Source: Tethya wilhelma
Taxonomy: Eukaryota; Porifera; Demospongiae; Tethyida; Tethyidae
Direction of reading: 5' to 3'
DNA: 64,000 nt
Assembly: GCA_964030475.1 (NCBI GenBank)
Contig: CAXIPT010000001.1
Location: 14,574,769 to 14,638,768 of the forward strand
The position numbers and the translations under genes were made by a program. Positions 48,301 through 62,083 of this stretch are shown one piece after another. The first letter of the stretch is position 1. Each line of letters starts with the position of its first letter. The notes beneath the pieces are model-generated. The model searched no databases, was not told the origin of the DNA, and worked only from the letters and a program-made list of their open reading frames with translations.

Positions 48301-51300
48301 GTTGCGAATCACTTGTGACTAAATTTTTACTAAATACTGACCAGGTTGTTTGCTTCAGCCTCACTGCTCACGTTTTTCATCCCTTCCCCTTCATCAAACC
48401 CTCCTGCTTCCATGCCAATGAACTCTGTACCCTGACCCTCTCCTTCTGTCTCCTCAGGAGGGGTACAAAATCCCTTTGGGGGGGGGGGGGGAGGAAGGAG
48501 TAAGAGATCGATGTACGTAAATTGGCAAGAAAAGTGACTGTTGACTACCTTTTGAGCAAGTGCGTTGAATATCTGCACCAGAATTAGAAGCATCTTACAG
48601 AGCACACAATGAGCTAGAATGATATCGACCACTATCTTTGTGTACAGCTGCTCGTACTGATGTAAGAGAGGGTTCACAGCTTGGAGCAACTCCATCGCTG
48701 CCTCTGGTCTTTTGTGATGACAGAGAAGTGACACAACAACAGATGTCTTTTCCAAGACCTACCACATTATTATCATGCATTATGCTGTTAAGTCTTTTGT
48801 AAACTCTAAATAAACAACACCCACCATATCTGCTCTCATGTCTGTAAGATTCTCAAGACTGGTCACATGCAAATCTTTGCACCATCTACCTGGATCTTCA
48901 TTGGCTATAAATTAGAGAGCATTGGTTGTAAAGATAATATATCCAAAACATAAACACACCACCAACCTTTCTCTATGCTTTGATAGTTAGCTTTGTGTCG
49001 AACCATGACGCTTTGTACTCTGATAACAATTTCTCTTGCTAATTCTGTCATGGCTTCTCTATACCCAATGGTAGAACTTTCAACATTTCCTTCATGGTGT
49101 AAAGTAGAATTGTCTATTCTGCCATCACTTGTAGATGAGTTCTCAATGGAAACAACCCACTTCAAAAATTCAACACATTTCTCCTTCAGGTTTTCTCTTG
49201 CAGTATACATGAACTCCAATATTCCAATACTGCCATTAAGATAGTAAATACCACAATGAATATACACTAATCTACAGTAACAAATATTCACTCACTTGGT
49301 AAACTGTTCCATTGTTAAAGATATCACATTGGTTAGGCTGTCAACAAAATCAGCTAGTGTTTCATATCCTTGCTTCAAGTCATTCACTTCAGCCCTACAT
49401 ACATAACATAACCAGGACAATCAACAGACAGACACACAGCTATTGTAACAGTGTCACCAAATATATACATACATGGTGGCAGCACTTTCAAACTTGGATC
49501 CTTCTAGGTTCACATTGCTAGAATACAGCTGTTCCAGGTTGCTTAGGTGTGTCTGAAATAAGCATAAAGATAAAATGATGGGGTAAAAACAAAAAAAAAC
49601 AACAAAAAAAACAAACATGAAACAGATAGACTCTCCGATCACAAACTTCAATAACTTTTAATGTAACCATGTACTCAGCAGTTGATAAATAAACTTAGAG
49701 AAGGCCTATAGCCTACCTTAAGATCAACAAGTGCAGATTCTGCTACACTTCTGTTCCCACATCTTGTAAGAGGGGGCAACATGGCAGCAGTCACAGGAGT
49801 CAAGGACAAGTCAAGCTCCTCAGGCATACTTTCAACAAGAGAGACAAACTTTGAGACAACTTGTAGAGACTGCTCCAAACCAGTGCACAAGTTGGACTGT
49901 AGGCACATCGACACACACAGGAAAGATACATATCTGGTAACTGAATGAGACTGCACACATGATCCATACTATCATACGTACGGTAGTACGTATAGTAGGA
50001 ATGGGCCGACTGTCCCATAGACACAATACAAAATGTTTATCACCATAAAAATCTAGCAAGACAATGTTAAACCTCCAAACTTGCTCAGAAGCTCTCTTAG
50101 ACAGATTACCAACAGCTTGTCAGCCTAAAGTTCGCAGAAACTTTCCTATTGCACTCGTTGAGAGCGCTAGTCAGAAGCTACGCCCACGCATTTTTGTTCT
50201 CACTTACTTCCTTCCTTCCTTCCTTACTTACTGACTTACTTGAACACCATTTCCAGGGAAACAGAAGGCGTTGAGCTAGTTTTGACCACACAAAGTAACT
50301 TCTTTTCATCCGAACTAGGATCTTTAGCACTCGTTTACTGCCTAAATGTTTCAAAACAAGAGCTAGAAAGCTTTTAAAACTTGTATATAAATTCACTTCA
50401 ATGCAGCCATCTTTTATAGGTAGAGTTCAAAGGTCGCTATCTATCCACGTGGCATTAAATGCGCATGCGCATTAGCAAACTGACCACTGTTGCAACTCAA
50501 GTTTTTTGTAGGGACTAACCAGTCTCTGATAGCTTTCAGATTTTACTGTTTAAAAAAGTAAATGAACAAGTATAGTAAAAATTTCATAAAAATGAGCAGT
50601 GTAGGAATGGGCAGTGCTGTAAAAAGTAAGGAAACAAGGCATGCATGTCGCAATCAGTTCGGCACATGACTACTTCATTTTAAAGCCCAAGTGTTTCAAT
50701 TTAAACTAAGGGTTTTGAGAGTTAATCACTATAACAGCATTGCCTAGGTTGCTTGCTTGGAGCCAACATACTGATTGGTTGCACGATCTATCACTTCAAA
50801 CCATTATCATATCAACCGTCATGTACAGTATTGTTTGAATCATATCAATATTTCATTTGACAGGATGCATGAGGAATTTAAAATGAAAATGAAGTAGTCA
50901 TGTGCCGAACTGATTGCGACATGCATGCCTTGTTTCCTTACTTTTTACAGCACTGCCCATTCCTACACTGCTCATTTTTATGAAATTTTTACTATACTTG
51001 TAAATATATACCTGCCAATATTTGTACTCTTTGATGGGAACAGTATGCAACAAACAGCTTTCAAGTTTCTTCATGAAGTTTGAGCATCTCCTACAGAAGA
51101 ATACAATATAACGCCATTCATGTACATACAATGAATCCACAAATCCACTAACATACATCAGTTTATGCAGGCTGTCAAATGCAGTGGTAAATGCATTCCT
51201 CTCCTCACAGACCAGCTTCATCAAATACTGAGCATACCCTTTACAGCGGGTAAGCTGACTCACAGTCAACTCCTACAGGAGATATTTATCGGAAAAATAA

Positions 51301-52350
51301 CAAAACAGCTTCTACAAATCAAAAGAGATTCATAAGCACACCTTGGAGGGGCTAGCAAAGGCTGACTGAAGACCAGCCATTCTTGCAACACATTGATAGT
51401 AGCAGTGCTGAGTCCTCTTCCACAGCTCTGACACACAACTCCTGTATGTACAGATATATGTATACAGTATAGAGACACTGACACTATAGAAATGTACACC
51501 TTACTACATCTGAACATACAGTTGATCGGGAGGATCTTGGCAAGGTAGTTTGAGAGCAATGCTCTGGACATCATCACAAAACTCAGCACCTCTGCGATAG
51601 GACAAACCTAGAAAATATTATGAGATTAGGTTGACAAAAGAGAGTGAAAGAGAAAGCATGCACATGCATACCTTGTTGTTTCAAGGTCTTGAAAAGATTA
51701 CTAAGAGCCTTTCTTTTCTGTAGACCATTCAATTTGATGGCAGCCTTCCGTTTCTCTTCAATAACCTGTGTTCATGCAACAGCCACAATACATATGGGAT
51801 AATTCATGGAAAACAAGGCATAGCTTACTCCTTTCAGGTAATCCACAGACTGCAAGTATTGCCCAGTTTCAGATATGTCACCTGGGGAATAGTAAATTAT
51901 GAGGGTAATTACAATGAATGTTTCAATCCTGGGCACATTAACTCTACCTATTAAGCCATGAATGGATTCACTCCACTGAAAGCATACATCTCCGGTGGTG
52001 GTAAACTTGTTCACAAATGACCTCATTCTCAGGCAAGCAGCTGTTGAGGTCAACTCAAACTCAGGTCCTTCAATCACAAGAGAGCTCTCCTACAGAAAAT
52101 GATACAAATATGACAAAGTAGACATATAAATTCGTACTTGATATAGACATGTGAAACATTTACCTTTTCAGTAACTTCAACCAAGTACAAAACTCTCCTC
52201 AATCTTTGAACCATGGCTTGGAATGTGTCTTCCCCCTCATCATCCTGTTCAGGAGAGAGACTGGAGTCGGACAGGAGGGGCCTGACTGGCTGGTGAAGGA
52301 CAGCCTGTACGTAGAAGAATAGCAAGTGGTGTCAACACTGTAGCTTGTGC

Positions 52351-52419
<69 letters not shown>

Positions 52420-52420
52420 N

Positions 52421-52469
<49 letters not shown>

Positions 52470-54285
52470 ACCTTGTACTTATTGACAAGCTTCAGTAAAG
52501 CTCTGTGGCTCTTTTCAGCAGAAGATTTCAGTGTCCAATAGTTGCCATCATTCCATCGCAATATGGTCAAATATTCCTATAGACATAATGCATACAAATT
52601 CATAGCATAAGGATATCCAGATTGATGTACATACATTGAATTCCTTGTCAATGGGAGCAGTGAGTTCCTTGATGACTTTCTCAACAGAGCATGTGAACTG
52701 CTGGTAGAACTTTAGCATATTGCCCAGAATATCAGCAACAGATGCACAACCTAAGTAAATACCTCAATGATAGACACGTATGCAGAGGGATAATAAGAGT
52801 CATTACTAAAAAGATTAATTACCAGTGTTTTTCATTTCTTTGTGGAAACTCTTGACCATTTGTAGTCTGATTTCAAACTCTCCCACAATGGAAGTCTCCA
52901 TGAACCTCTGAAGAGCACTGATGAATTCTTCACTGGCAGCTGGCTCATCTAATAGCACAAATAGAAAACAAAATGGAATGAGCTAAAGCAGAAGATAATT
53001 TCAGTACATGACTATATACAGTAGAATAGATAAGGGAAGAACAATGAAATACCATTCCTGCTATACTATCACATGATGAAATATGACAGTAACAATCAGT
53101 CAGACTCACCCCTCTCAGCTCCCTGTTCCTTGCACAGACCGTACAAATGAAACCACCACTTTGAGGCACTGGACTTAACTTCGTCTGCACACATGGTGAG
53201 CAATCTCTTCCAAGAACTGAAAATGGCACACATAGCCATCCAATAAAGAGTGTTTTTATTTTGCTAAATAATATAGAATGTACTTTAACTCTAGTTTCCT
53301 CCACTCCAGGATGAGTCTGGTGAGAGATTCCAGTTGAGAGAAGAGAGACACACTGCTGCTGGCATACGCCTCCCAATCCTACACAGACAGACCAGCCATT
53401 CAAAACAATAATTTCTAGAAGGTTATACGGATGCAGTCACATACTTGAGCTTTCTTCAGAACAAACTCCAAACCAGACAGTATCTTCATCAGTGGTTCAT
53501 GGACATCCAATGATAGGACTTTATCACAAGCAGATAATATCTTTCAAGACATAAAATCACAACAATTACATTTATCTTAACTGAATCGGTCAAAATGGTG
53601 AAAATTAATACATAATAATACAACAACCATGTATTTTCTATCGTTTGAACGCAGTGAATTAGATGGAAAAATAGCTCTCATCGTTGCCAAGAATGCGCAT
53701 GCGTGTCATGCTGTGTGTTGCTGCAATCTGATTGGCTGCAGTTTGGTATTTAAGGGGTAAATAGTTACTCCAGTGGCACTCTCGGCAACTATGGCGACGG
53801 ACAGGCAGTCCTGGTAAATTTTCTACCTTTAATGTGGAGGTATTATATGTGTTACCTCTGATATATACATTGTAGTTGGTGTGTTGTTTTATATACTTCT
53901 CTTACGATGATGTGTCTGTGTAGATCCCAAACTGCTTTCGAGTTACTCTCTGCAGCTCAGGCGATTCGATCTGTGAGGTGTGTTTGGACCCTTGGTCCTT
54001 GGCCGTGACTAGGCCTTGGAAGAGGCCCGTCAACAGCAGCTCTCCAATCCGTGGATGAACAATATTAACATGTATTTCAAGTTTTGTGTGTGTCTTACTC
54101 TTATGCGGTTTTGGGAGGCTCGTGTTTTTCTGTTGGTTTTCCTCTCTTTTTTTCCTACATGGTTTTTGGAGAGGTTTTCCCCTGAGTATGCTGGCCACAT
54201 GCTCTAAATCCTCAAATTATCATTCTGTTTGGCCCCTCCCACTTATTATTTGTGGATGTTAATTGATTGTTGTGTGCAGTGCATG

Positions 54286-54326
<41 letters not shown>

Positions 54327-57300
54327 CGATGTTTGAGACTTTTGTGTGCTTGTTTTACTGCTCTTTTCTTGTCCCCGCCCTCTGTTGCCACAATACCCAG
54401 TTTGACCGTGAATTGATGTGATTGCATGTGGGGCACATGCGTCTAGTATGCATGACGCATGGGGTTGAGATGAGAGCAAAATGTTCTCAATTTACAGTTG
54501 TCCATGTAGTGCCAAAATAATAATGGATCATACCTGCACTCAATCTACTATGATATTCTCACCTGGGTCAGTGTGGGATGCTCCGGCCACTCAATCAGTA
54601 GCTCTTGCAGTCGTGTCCTCAGATCTGACAATATAGGGAAAACTCTGCAACTCTCAGACACAAAGGCATCTTTGTAAAGATTCAAAGTCCTGTAAAGAAA
54701 CAGTAAACAAGTTACCATCAGAGCTAGAGCATTATCATCAACCAGACAGTACCAAGATAAAAACAATACCTATATTCAGAATTAGGCTGACTCTCTATTG
54801 ATGACAGCAAGCCACTGCACATTTGAATGTGGGCCCCAAGTAAAGAATAGTCATAGTGCAACCCTAGGAAGAAAGAGAAAAAAGCAAGACGGTAAAAAAA
54901 TTCTTGATGTATATACTCACGAATTGCATAATAACCTGGGAGAGTCTGTCCAGCTAGTGAAACTAGCCTACTTGCCAGAGAGTAGGAGTTCTTTACAAGA
55001 GAAGCTGATGGACAAAGTTTGCTGCTAGCTGCTTTGTTGAACAATAAAAAGTGAGTGTTGATGATCTGTTCCATTTCAAGCACAGAGAACTCTACAGTCT
55101 GATCGTCTCCATCAGGCTCAAGGCTCTCTTCCACGCTAATGTCACTTTGGCCATTTTCATCATCCTCACCAAACTGTCTGTCGTAAGAAGGAAACATGGC
55201 CTCCAGTTGAGCTTCTTCCTCGCTGGTCTCTGATTCAGTGATCAGGTGTGTTTTGGACTTGTAGCGATAAAGGCTTTCTTCTTCTTGAGACTTTCTCTTG
55301 GCTCTCTCCTCAGCACTGATCCACAGCTGCCAACAGTGGTACAATAGGTCACTCACTTCTGACAGCAGAGGGGGTCTCAGGGTGGGGGAGGTGAAGAGGA
55401 AGGTGCCAGCTGCATCTAGGGCTACTTGGATCATCCTATCATACACATCAGTTCAGTAGGGTATTATTGATGGCATACAGCATGTGCAGGAGTCATTCAT
55501 GAGAGTCAACTAACTTACAATTTCAATACAGAATCCTCCTCTTTGGCAACTAGACCTATAAAAAACAATCATAAATTTTTATATCGAATTTACAGACACA
55601 ATATACACACATAGGAATATAAGCAGAATCACTATTATATACATTCATATGGTCACATTACATTTATATTTCCAACCTTTGATTCCACTCCTGATGAGTA
55701 TGAGGAGAGAAGAGATGTACTCAAGCTGAGAGCAACTACCTCTCTGATAGGATGTCACAGTGGTGGCAGCTTCAAGAAGAGCTCTCTAGAAAAATAATAG
55801 CACTATCAACTGCCACATAGGTGTAATATAACCATGCCTACCATACCTGCCTACATTTCTTGAATACTGCTATGGAACTCATCCCAGATAACATCTGTGA
55901 GTGTAGAAATAAAGTACATGAATTAACTATGTCTTTAGATTTTGTTATAGTAAGCAAAGCATGATTGTCATGAATAGTCCAACTCCAAATCACTGTTAGT
56001 CCAAACACAGTACCTGTGTCAGTGCCATGGTGAAAGGCTCAGTGACATCAGAGTATTCCTCGTATTCCTTTTGTAGTTTCCTCACAGAGGCAGACACAGC
56101 CTGCTTCCAGGCTGAGTGTCGTCTAAGAGTGAGAGATAGCTGCTCATCAGGCTCACCCTGAGCAAGCACCTCTGTGAGCAGGGACTGGACTTTCTCAGGA
56201 GCACACAGAGTGGACATCAGATCAACACATGTGTTTGTGAGCACAGGGTACTGAGAAATTGAAAATAGAGAAACAAAACGTCATATAAAAGATCACAGTG
56301 TCAGCTTAAAATTCTAACTCTTTTGAGCCTTTGACAGAAAGATATTTTTCTATTCACACAAACAAAATTTGTATTAAAATATAGCGAGATACACGAATGG
56401 CCAAACAGATGGTAATTTTAAAGAAAGCAAACAAAATGGAACGTCTGTTACATTATTCAAAGAATTCTTTCTTTGGACAAAATGAGGGACTCAACATAGA
56501 AAAGAGTATTACATGCAGCCCAATAGCACAATCTAACAGCCATTCCATCTTGTTTGGTTTCTTTTTATGTCCATTGATCAGTTTGGCCATTTCTGTGCTT
56601 CATTAAATTTAACTTCCAACCTAATTATAAAACTTGCCTAATTTACTATATAGTGACATGTAACTGAATAAGCAAGTACTGTTGCAATACATAATGAAGC
56701 TAGGCATGTGTTAAGAAGGGCACATGATGGCCACTTCATTTTCAATTTTAGTCTGGATCTTGTGTTTGTTCAAACCGGTACATAAATGTGATAGACCTTA
56801 CAGCAATGACTGTTTTCAAAAATCATTAAGACACATAATTAGACAGCAAATTTGCTCATAAGATCAGAGTCTGGAAATGATAGTAGAGCAGAGTATTTTT
56901 GGGGGGGGGGGGACTTTACCATGCCATGATGGTTACACATGCAGAAAAATATCAGGCCATCTTCTCTGAGTAAGTAAAAACAGTGAAAATTCAACAGTAA
57001 TAACATTTCCTATCTACAGTATATTTCTTCAAGGTCGTAATTTCACGTAGTTGAATAAAAAGGATAGTGGCTGACATGGAACAACTACATATCAAACTAT
57101 AATTATGAAGCATTGTTCGTGTGAATGTGTGTTTTATGTACATGATGATGTTTATCCAGAATAGTAATCATGCACATAATATTATTGTTTGCTTATACTA
57201 TCACAATAATTATCATGCTTGTTTTCTATAATTACAACCACAACGAGGCAAGATTCATATACAGAAGATTATACTCTTGTTCAAATGGCTGACAGATCTA

Positions 57301-60300
57301 TGTGCATCCTCCTGATACTGCTTTGCATTCTGACAGGGAAAGCAGCAAATGCTCAGGTTCCAGGTCAGTATCATAAACATTGTGAAGTTCTATATAGTTA
57401 TATTCTATGACAAAAAATATTGATCTTTAATTTTCACTCCCTCAGAGCTGACCCTCTTACTAAATGGTGAGGCTATACCTGAACATGAAGCACTAGACAA
57501 GGAAGATGTGGGTATACAGACATACCCGGAGGATGGTGCACTCTCTGTTGTGTTTTCTAGTTCTGGAGGAGATCCTAGAATTGTCTATCCAAGTGGTTTC
57601 CCAGTTGATCCACCAAGTACTGGTTTCATTTTTAGAGTTCTAACGGAGACATTTTCTAATGGCTCACGAATCCTCCGTCTAATGAGAAGAGAAGAGATAA
57701 GGCAATGTTGTGCTCATGAAGGAGTCTGGAGATTTATAGTTCCTGATGGCAATGAAGAGAGAAGCATCTATGTTGGCTTATACACCCGTGGTGAGTTATC
57801 CAGAGGACACTTGGAGGGGTCATGTATAATACAATTTTATAAATTATTTCTAATGCAGATGAAACCAATAGAGGTGTTTTGAATATTATATCCTCATCAA
57901 ATGTCATATTGACAGCAGTCAGTCCCCTGTTGACTGAGCCTCTAACCTATACTCTTACTGTTGCTACTGATGGAGGACCTCCCGGTAGTGTTAGCTGGAC
58001 AATAGGTGGAGCACCAATCCCAGATAGCACTGTGACTACAAATATTAACAGTAATAGCCAGAGTGATTTGTTGAATGCTCGCTATACCAACACACTGATG
58101 GCAAGAGGGAGACCAAGTGGTACCATCACCATTTACTGCTACCAACAGACGTACCCCAACTCCTCAAAGTATACAAATTGCTAACCCATGTAAGTTCAAA
58201 ATAATAATAAAGAAAAAACAAAAATTAGTATACTAAGCAATGTATATGTGTACGTGTATGTGATGTCCCCCTCCCCCATTTGTGCCTTCTGGCAGCGTGT
58301 TTTATCACAATAATAATAATACACTTGTATTGTGTTGAAATCTGTCTGTGTTACTGATCTAGATAGTATAAGCACTGAAAGCTGAATTAAAAATCCTCCA
58401 TTTTAATATGTAGTGCTTCTTTGGGTGATGTTAGATATGGATTATGTATAATACAATTTTCACATTACAAACTTACAATTCGATCCTCCTAATTTTTGTT
58501 GTCTGAAACCTTGTACATGTATGAACAAAAGTTGTATGAGGATTGTAGCTAAAGAGGTCAATAGAATTAAAGCAGAGCTATATATTGACGAATCTGCAAC
58601 TTTGATGTCACTGTATACCATTGTTTTCATGTTATCTTCCACAGTTCCTGGCCCACCTACTAATGTCCAAGCATCACAAGTTGGAGAGGGACTAGTCCAA
58701 GTCACTTGGACTGGAGTAACTGCTGCTACCAGTGGATACAGTCTTAGTGTGACTGGCCAGCCAACTGCTATCCTTTCTTCCTCTGCAACGAGTCACACAA
58801 TATCTGGTGTTGCTACTGATACTCTTGAGATCTCTATTGTGTCTCTTTCTACAATAAATTCTCTGCTACTATATAGTGCTGGGGCAACTGATACTCTTGT
58901 AGTGTTAGGTAAGGTTGTCCTATGATGTATTGTCTTCTGTTTATTTTTCACTCTGCAAACTATTCTAGCTCTTCCAACTCCTGTCATCTTAAGTTCCTCT
59001 TCAGCTCTCTCCTCAACATCTCTAAGAGTCCAGTGGTCACTGTCTTCTGGTAGTGGGAACAAGCCTGCAGATAAATTTACCATTACCTATGTACGTACAG
59101 AAAGTTGTCCACATGTTGCGGCTTCTGTGACAGCTAACGGCTTGCTCCGTACAAGTGATATTGATGGACTTGAAGAGTTCAGCACATACACTGTCACAGT
59201 GACAGCTGTGTATAGGTTTGGAGGTTCCAATTCTTCAGTTATGAAAGAAAGTGCTGAAATGGCATTACAAACTTCATCTGCTGGTATGCACTACTACGTA
59301 CTCTACATTTATTTCTATAGCTAATATATTCAACCCTCAATTGGTCAATTGTTTATTGGTCAAAAATCTCTCCACTGTAGCTCCCTCTAGTGCTCCATCA
59401 GGTCTCTCTGTACAAGATGCTATGGCTACTTCTGTGGAGCTCTCTTGGACTGAGTTGCCTTGTCTTGATCAAAATGGTGTCATCACTGGCTACATGATAA
59501 GATATGTTGGAGACTCACAGACCACCACTGACTCATCCTCTGGTACATCAAGGACTTACACAGTTGAGGGCTTGATTCCTTTCACAGAGTACTATTTTTC
59601 AGTAGCTGCTGTGAATAGCAATGGTACTGGACCATTCTCTGAGACACCCTTGATTGTCACAACAGCTGAGAGCAGTGAGTATAATGCCTTAGTGATTTAT
59701 GTGCTTAATGATAATTATTATAATTATTGTTTCAGCTCCTGGTACTATAAGCTCTTTAATTATTGCTCCTAAGATCACATCAGTTGAAGTAACCTGGTCC
59801 TCACCTGACACACCAAATGGGATTATTACAATGTATCAGATAACATACATTATTGATTTTACTACAAACAACACGTCAATCAGCACAGCATTGATATTCA
59901 CTATTTCTTCTCTGGAACCTGGGACTAGTGTCACTATCACTGTACGAGCATTCACTAGCATTGGACCTGGAGAAGCTGTTACTATCAACAGCAGGACCCT
60001 CACTGCACCACGTAAGCAGGCCTCATTGCACTAACTGTTATGGTCGTCGTTCAAATAATTTTATGTCCTATTAATTCAATACAGCTCCTATATCCAATGT
60101 TCAAATTTCTAACATAAATGCTACATCAGTGAGAGTGACTTGGGAGCCTCTTGACATCCCTGAGATAACAGGATACCGGGTGTACTATTCTCTCTCTGAG
60201 AGCAGGAAGAGACAGAGTGATAGTTTTATAGAGGTGGAAGGACGAGAAATAAACTCTACAACAATAGGAGGTCTTATCAGTGGTGCAACCTACTCCTTTA

Positions 60301-61999
60301 GTGTGGTGGGTGTGGCTAGACTGGAAGAAAACGAGGAGCCTATTGAAGGAGAGAGAGATTCTAGCAACAGAATGACTCATACAGTACCTCCTCTATGCAT
60401 GGGTAACCAAGACCAATACAGTAGAAATTTCACAAAAATAAGCAGTGTAGGAATGGGTGGTGCTATGAAAAGTATTGAAACAAGACATGTCTCAATTTCA
60501 GCACATAACTACTTCATTATCATTTTTGACCTCTCATATGCATCCTCATACACTGGGTGTCGTAAATGGTTCATGTGCCAAAATTGAGACGTACCTTGCT
60601 TCAATACTTTTTACAGCATTGCCCATTCCTACACAGCTTATTTTGGTGAATCTTTTACTACTTGTTCCATTTATTTTTTCCACACTATAGACCACCAGAG
60701 ACTAGTTAGTCCCTACAAAAAGTTCGAATAGCTAAAGTAGGCTAATGCACTAAATGCTATGTGGATCAGTGAACTCTACCAAGAAGATTGCTACATTGAA
60801 GCTCGAGAATATAACTTTCGAGAAATTTTCAAGGAATAAAAAGGCGATCGCCAAACTTTTCGCGATTTAATTTTCGAGGATCAAGCAGCTCCACCCATAT
60901 ATTGCAATGCGATCCTGAAAATTTCACGAATAAAATTTTCGCGAATTGGCGGCGATCCACGAAACAGCGAAACTTATACTCCTCGAAAATTTCTAGCTAT
61001 ACGGTAAGTTTTGAGTTTTGTTCAGGCCTATATAAGATGAAAATGAGTATCAAGGAACATAGTTCCAATGAAAAGAAGTTACTTCGTGCTGTCAGAGTTG
61101 GCTCAACACATTTTGGTTCTCAAATCCTTTCAAGTAAGAAAGTTAGAAGAATAAAAATGGCAATAATGTGGCTTCTCACTAATGCTATCTACGAGTGCTG
61201 AGGAAGTTTCTGTGAGTTTAGGCCTTGCGTGCAATTGGTAAGCGGTCATAGAGAGCCTCTGAGCACTTTTAGCACTTTTGAAGAGTAAACTTTGTTTTGT
61301 TAGATTTTTATGATCATAAACATTTTGTATTGCGTCTATGAGACATTCAACCCATTCCTACTATACGTATATAATGTAATACCGTTTACGTATATGATTG
61401 CACAATAATTGTAGGCATAACTGAGAATGATGGATTTTTCACTCTGGATACCACCAGCAACTCAGTTCCCTGTAAGTTGTGTTACATACAACTTGATTGA
61501 CATGGTTTCAAATCCAACTATCCTCACTGACAGCTTGTAAGTACATAGGTGTTGGAGCAGTAATTGGAACAGTTTGTTCAACAGTTTTTGTGTACACTGT
61601 GGTGCTATTGATTGTACTGACATTGGGGTGGCTCTGTTGGAGAAAGAACCAGAGGTAGAACTATATATGCTTGAATTGACCACTCTACTGCACTGCCCCT
61701 CAGTACTCACCGAGGAGCAACATTTAAATATCTGATTCAACAGCTTTAATTTTATCATTCATAGCGGCTGTGACAGAGCTAAAGCCAATTCTGAACCGAA
61801 AGACAAGAAACAGTCAGATGATTGTCGTGTACATGTCTATGATGTTATTGAGTAAGCTATCAAGACTCTCAGAATAAACATAATTATGTGCAAAACCAAT
61901 TCCAGCAGGCATTAATTAGATGTTTACTGTGTGTTGTGTATACTGAAAGCATAATTTTATGGTAATGTGTTTGCTTGTGCAACATCGAAAGCATAAAGT

Positions 62000-62083
<84 letters not shown>

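Larger units (their letters stand above)
48549..56262 (-). other. MDN1: Midasin linker exons
   Basis: About 25 exons in one direction and compatible frames, mostly 80-250 bases. Examples: about 49244-48966 (EFMYTARENLKEKCVEFLKW), about 49899-49718, 51090-51011 (MKKLESCLLHTVPIKEYKYW), 52306-52163, 55438-54920 and 56250-56012 (LSLTLRRHSAWKQAVSASVR). The protein is helical and weakly conserved, as known for the midasin linker. Assignment rests on position between the acidic region and the sequence at 63-64 kb. Introns hold a short Helitron relative (49968-51001), two TG microsatellites and the stretch 53542-54561. Confidence 0.7.

Noticed and set aside
18047..61399. CRISPR or bacterial-type system suggested by repeated units
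   Set aside because: The repeats are dispersed transposon copies and microsatellites in an animal genome. No spacer-repeat array exists.
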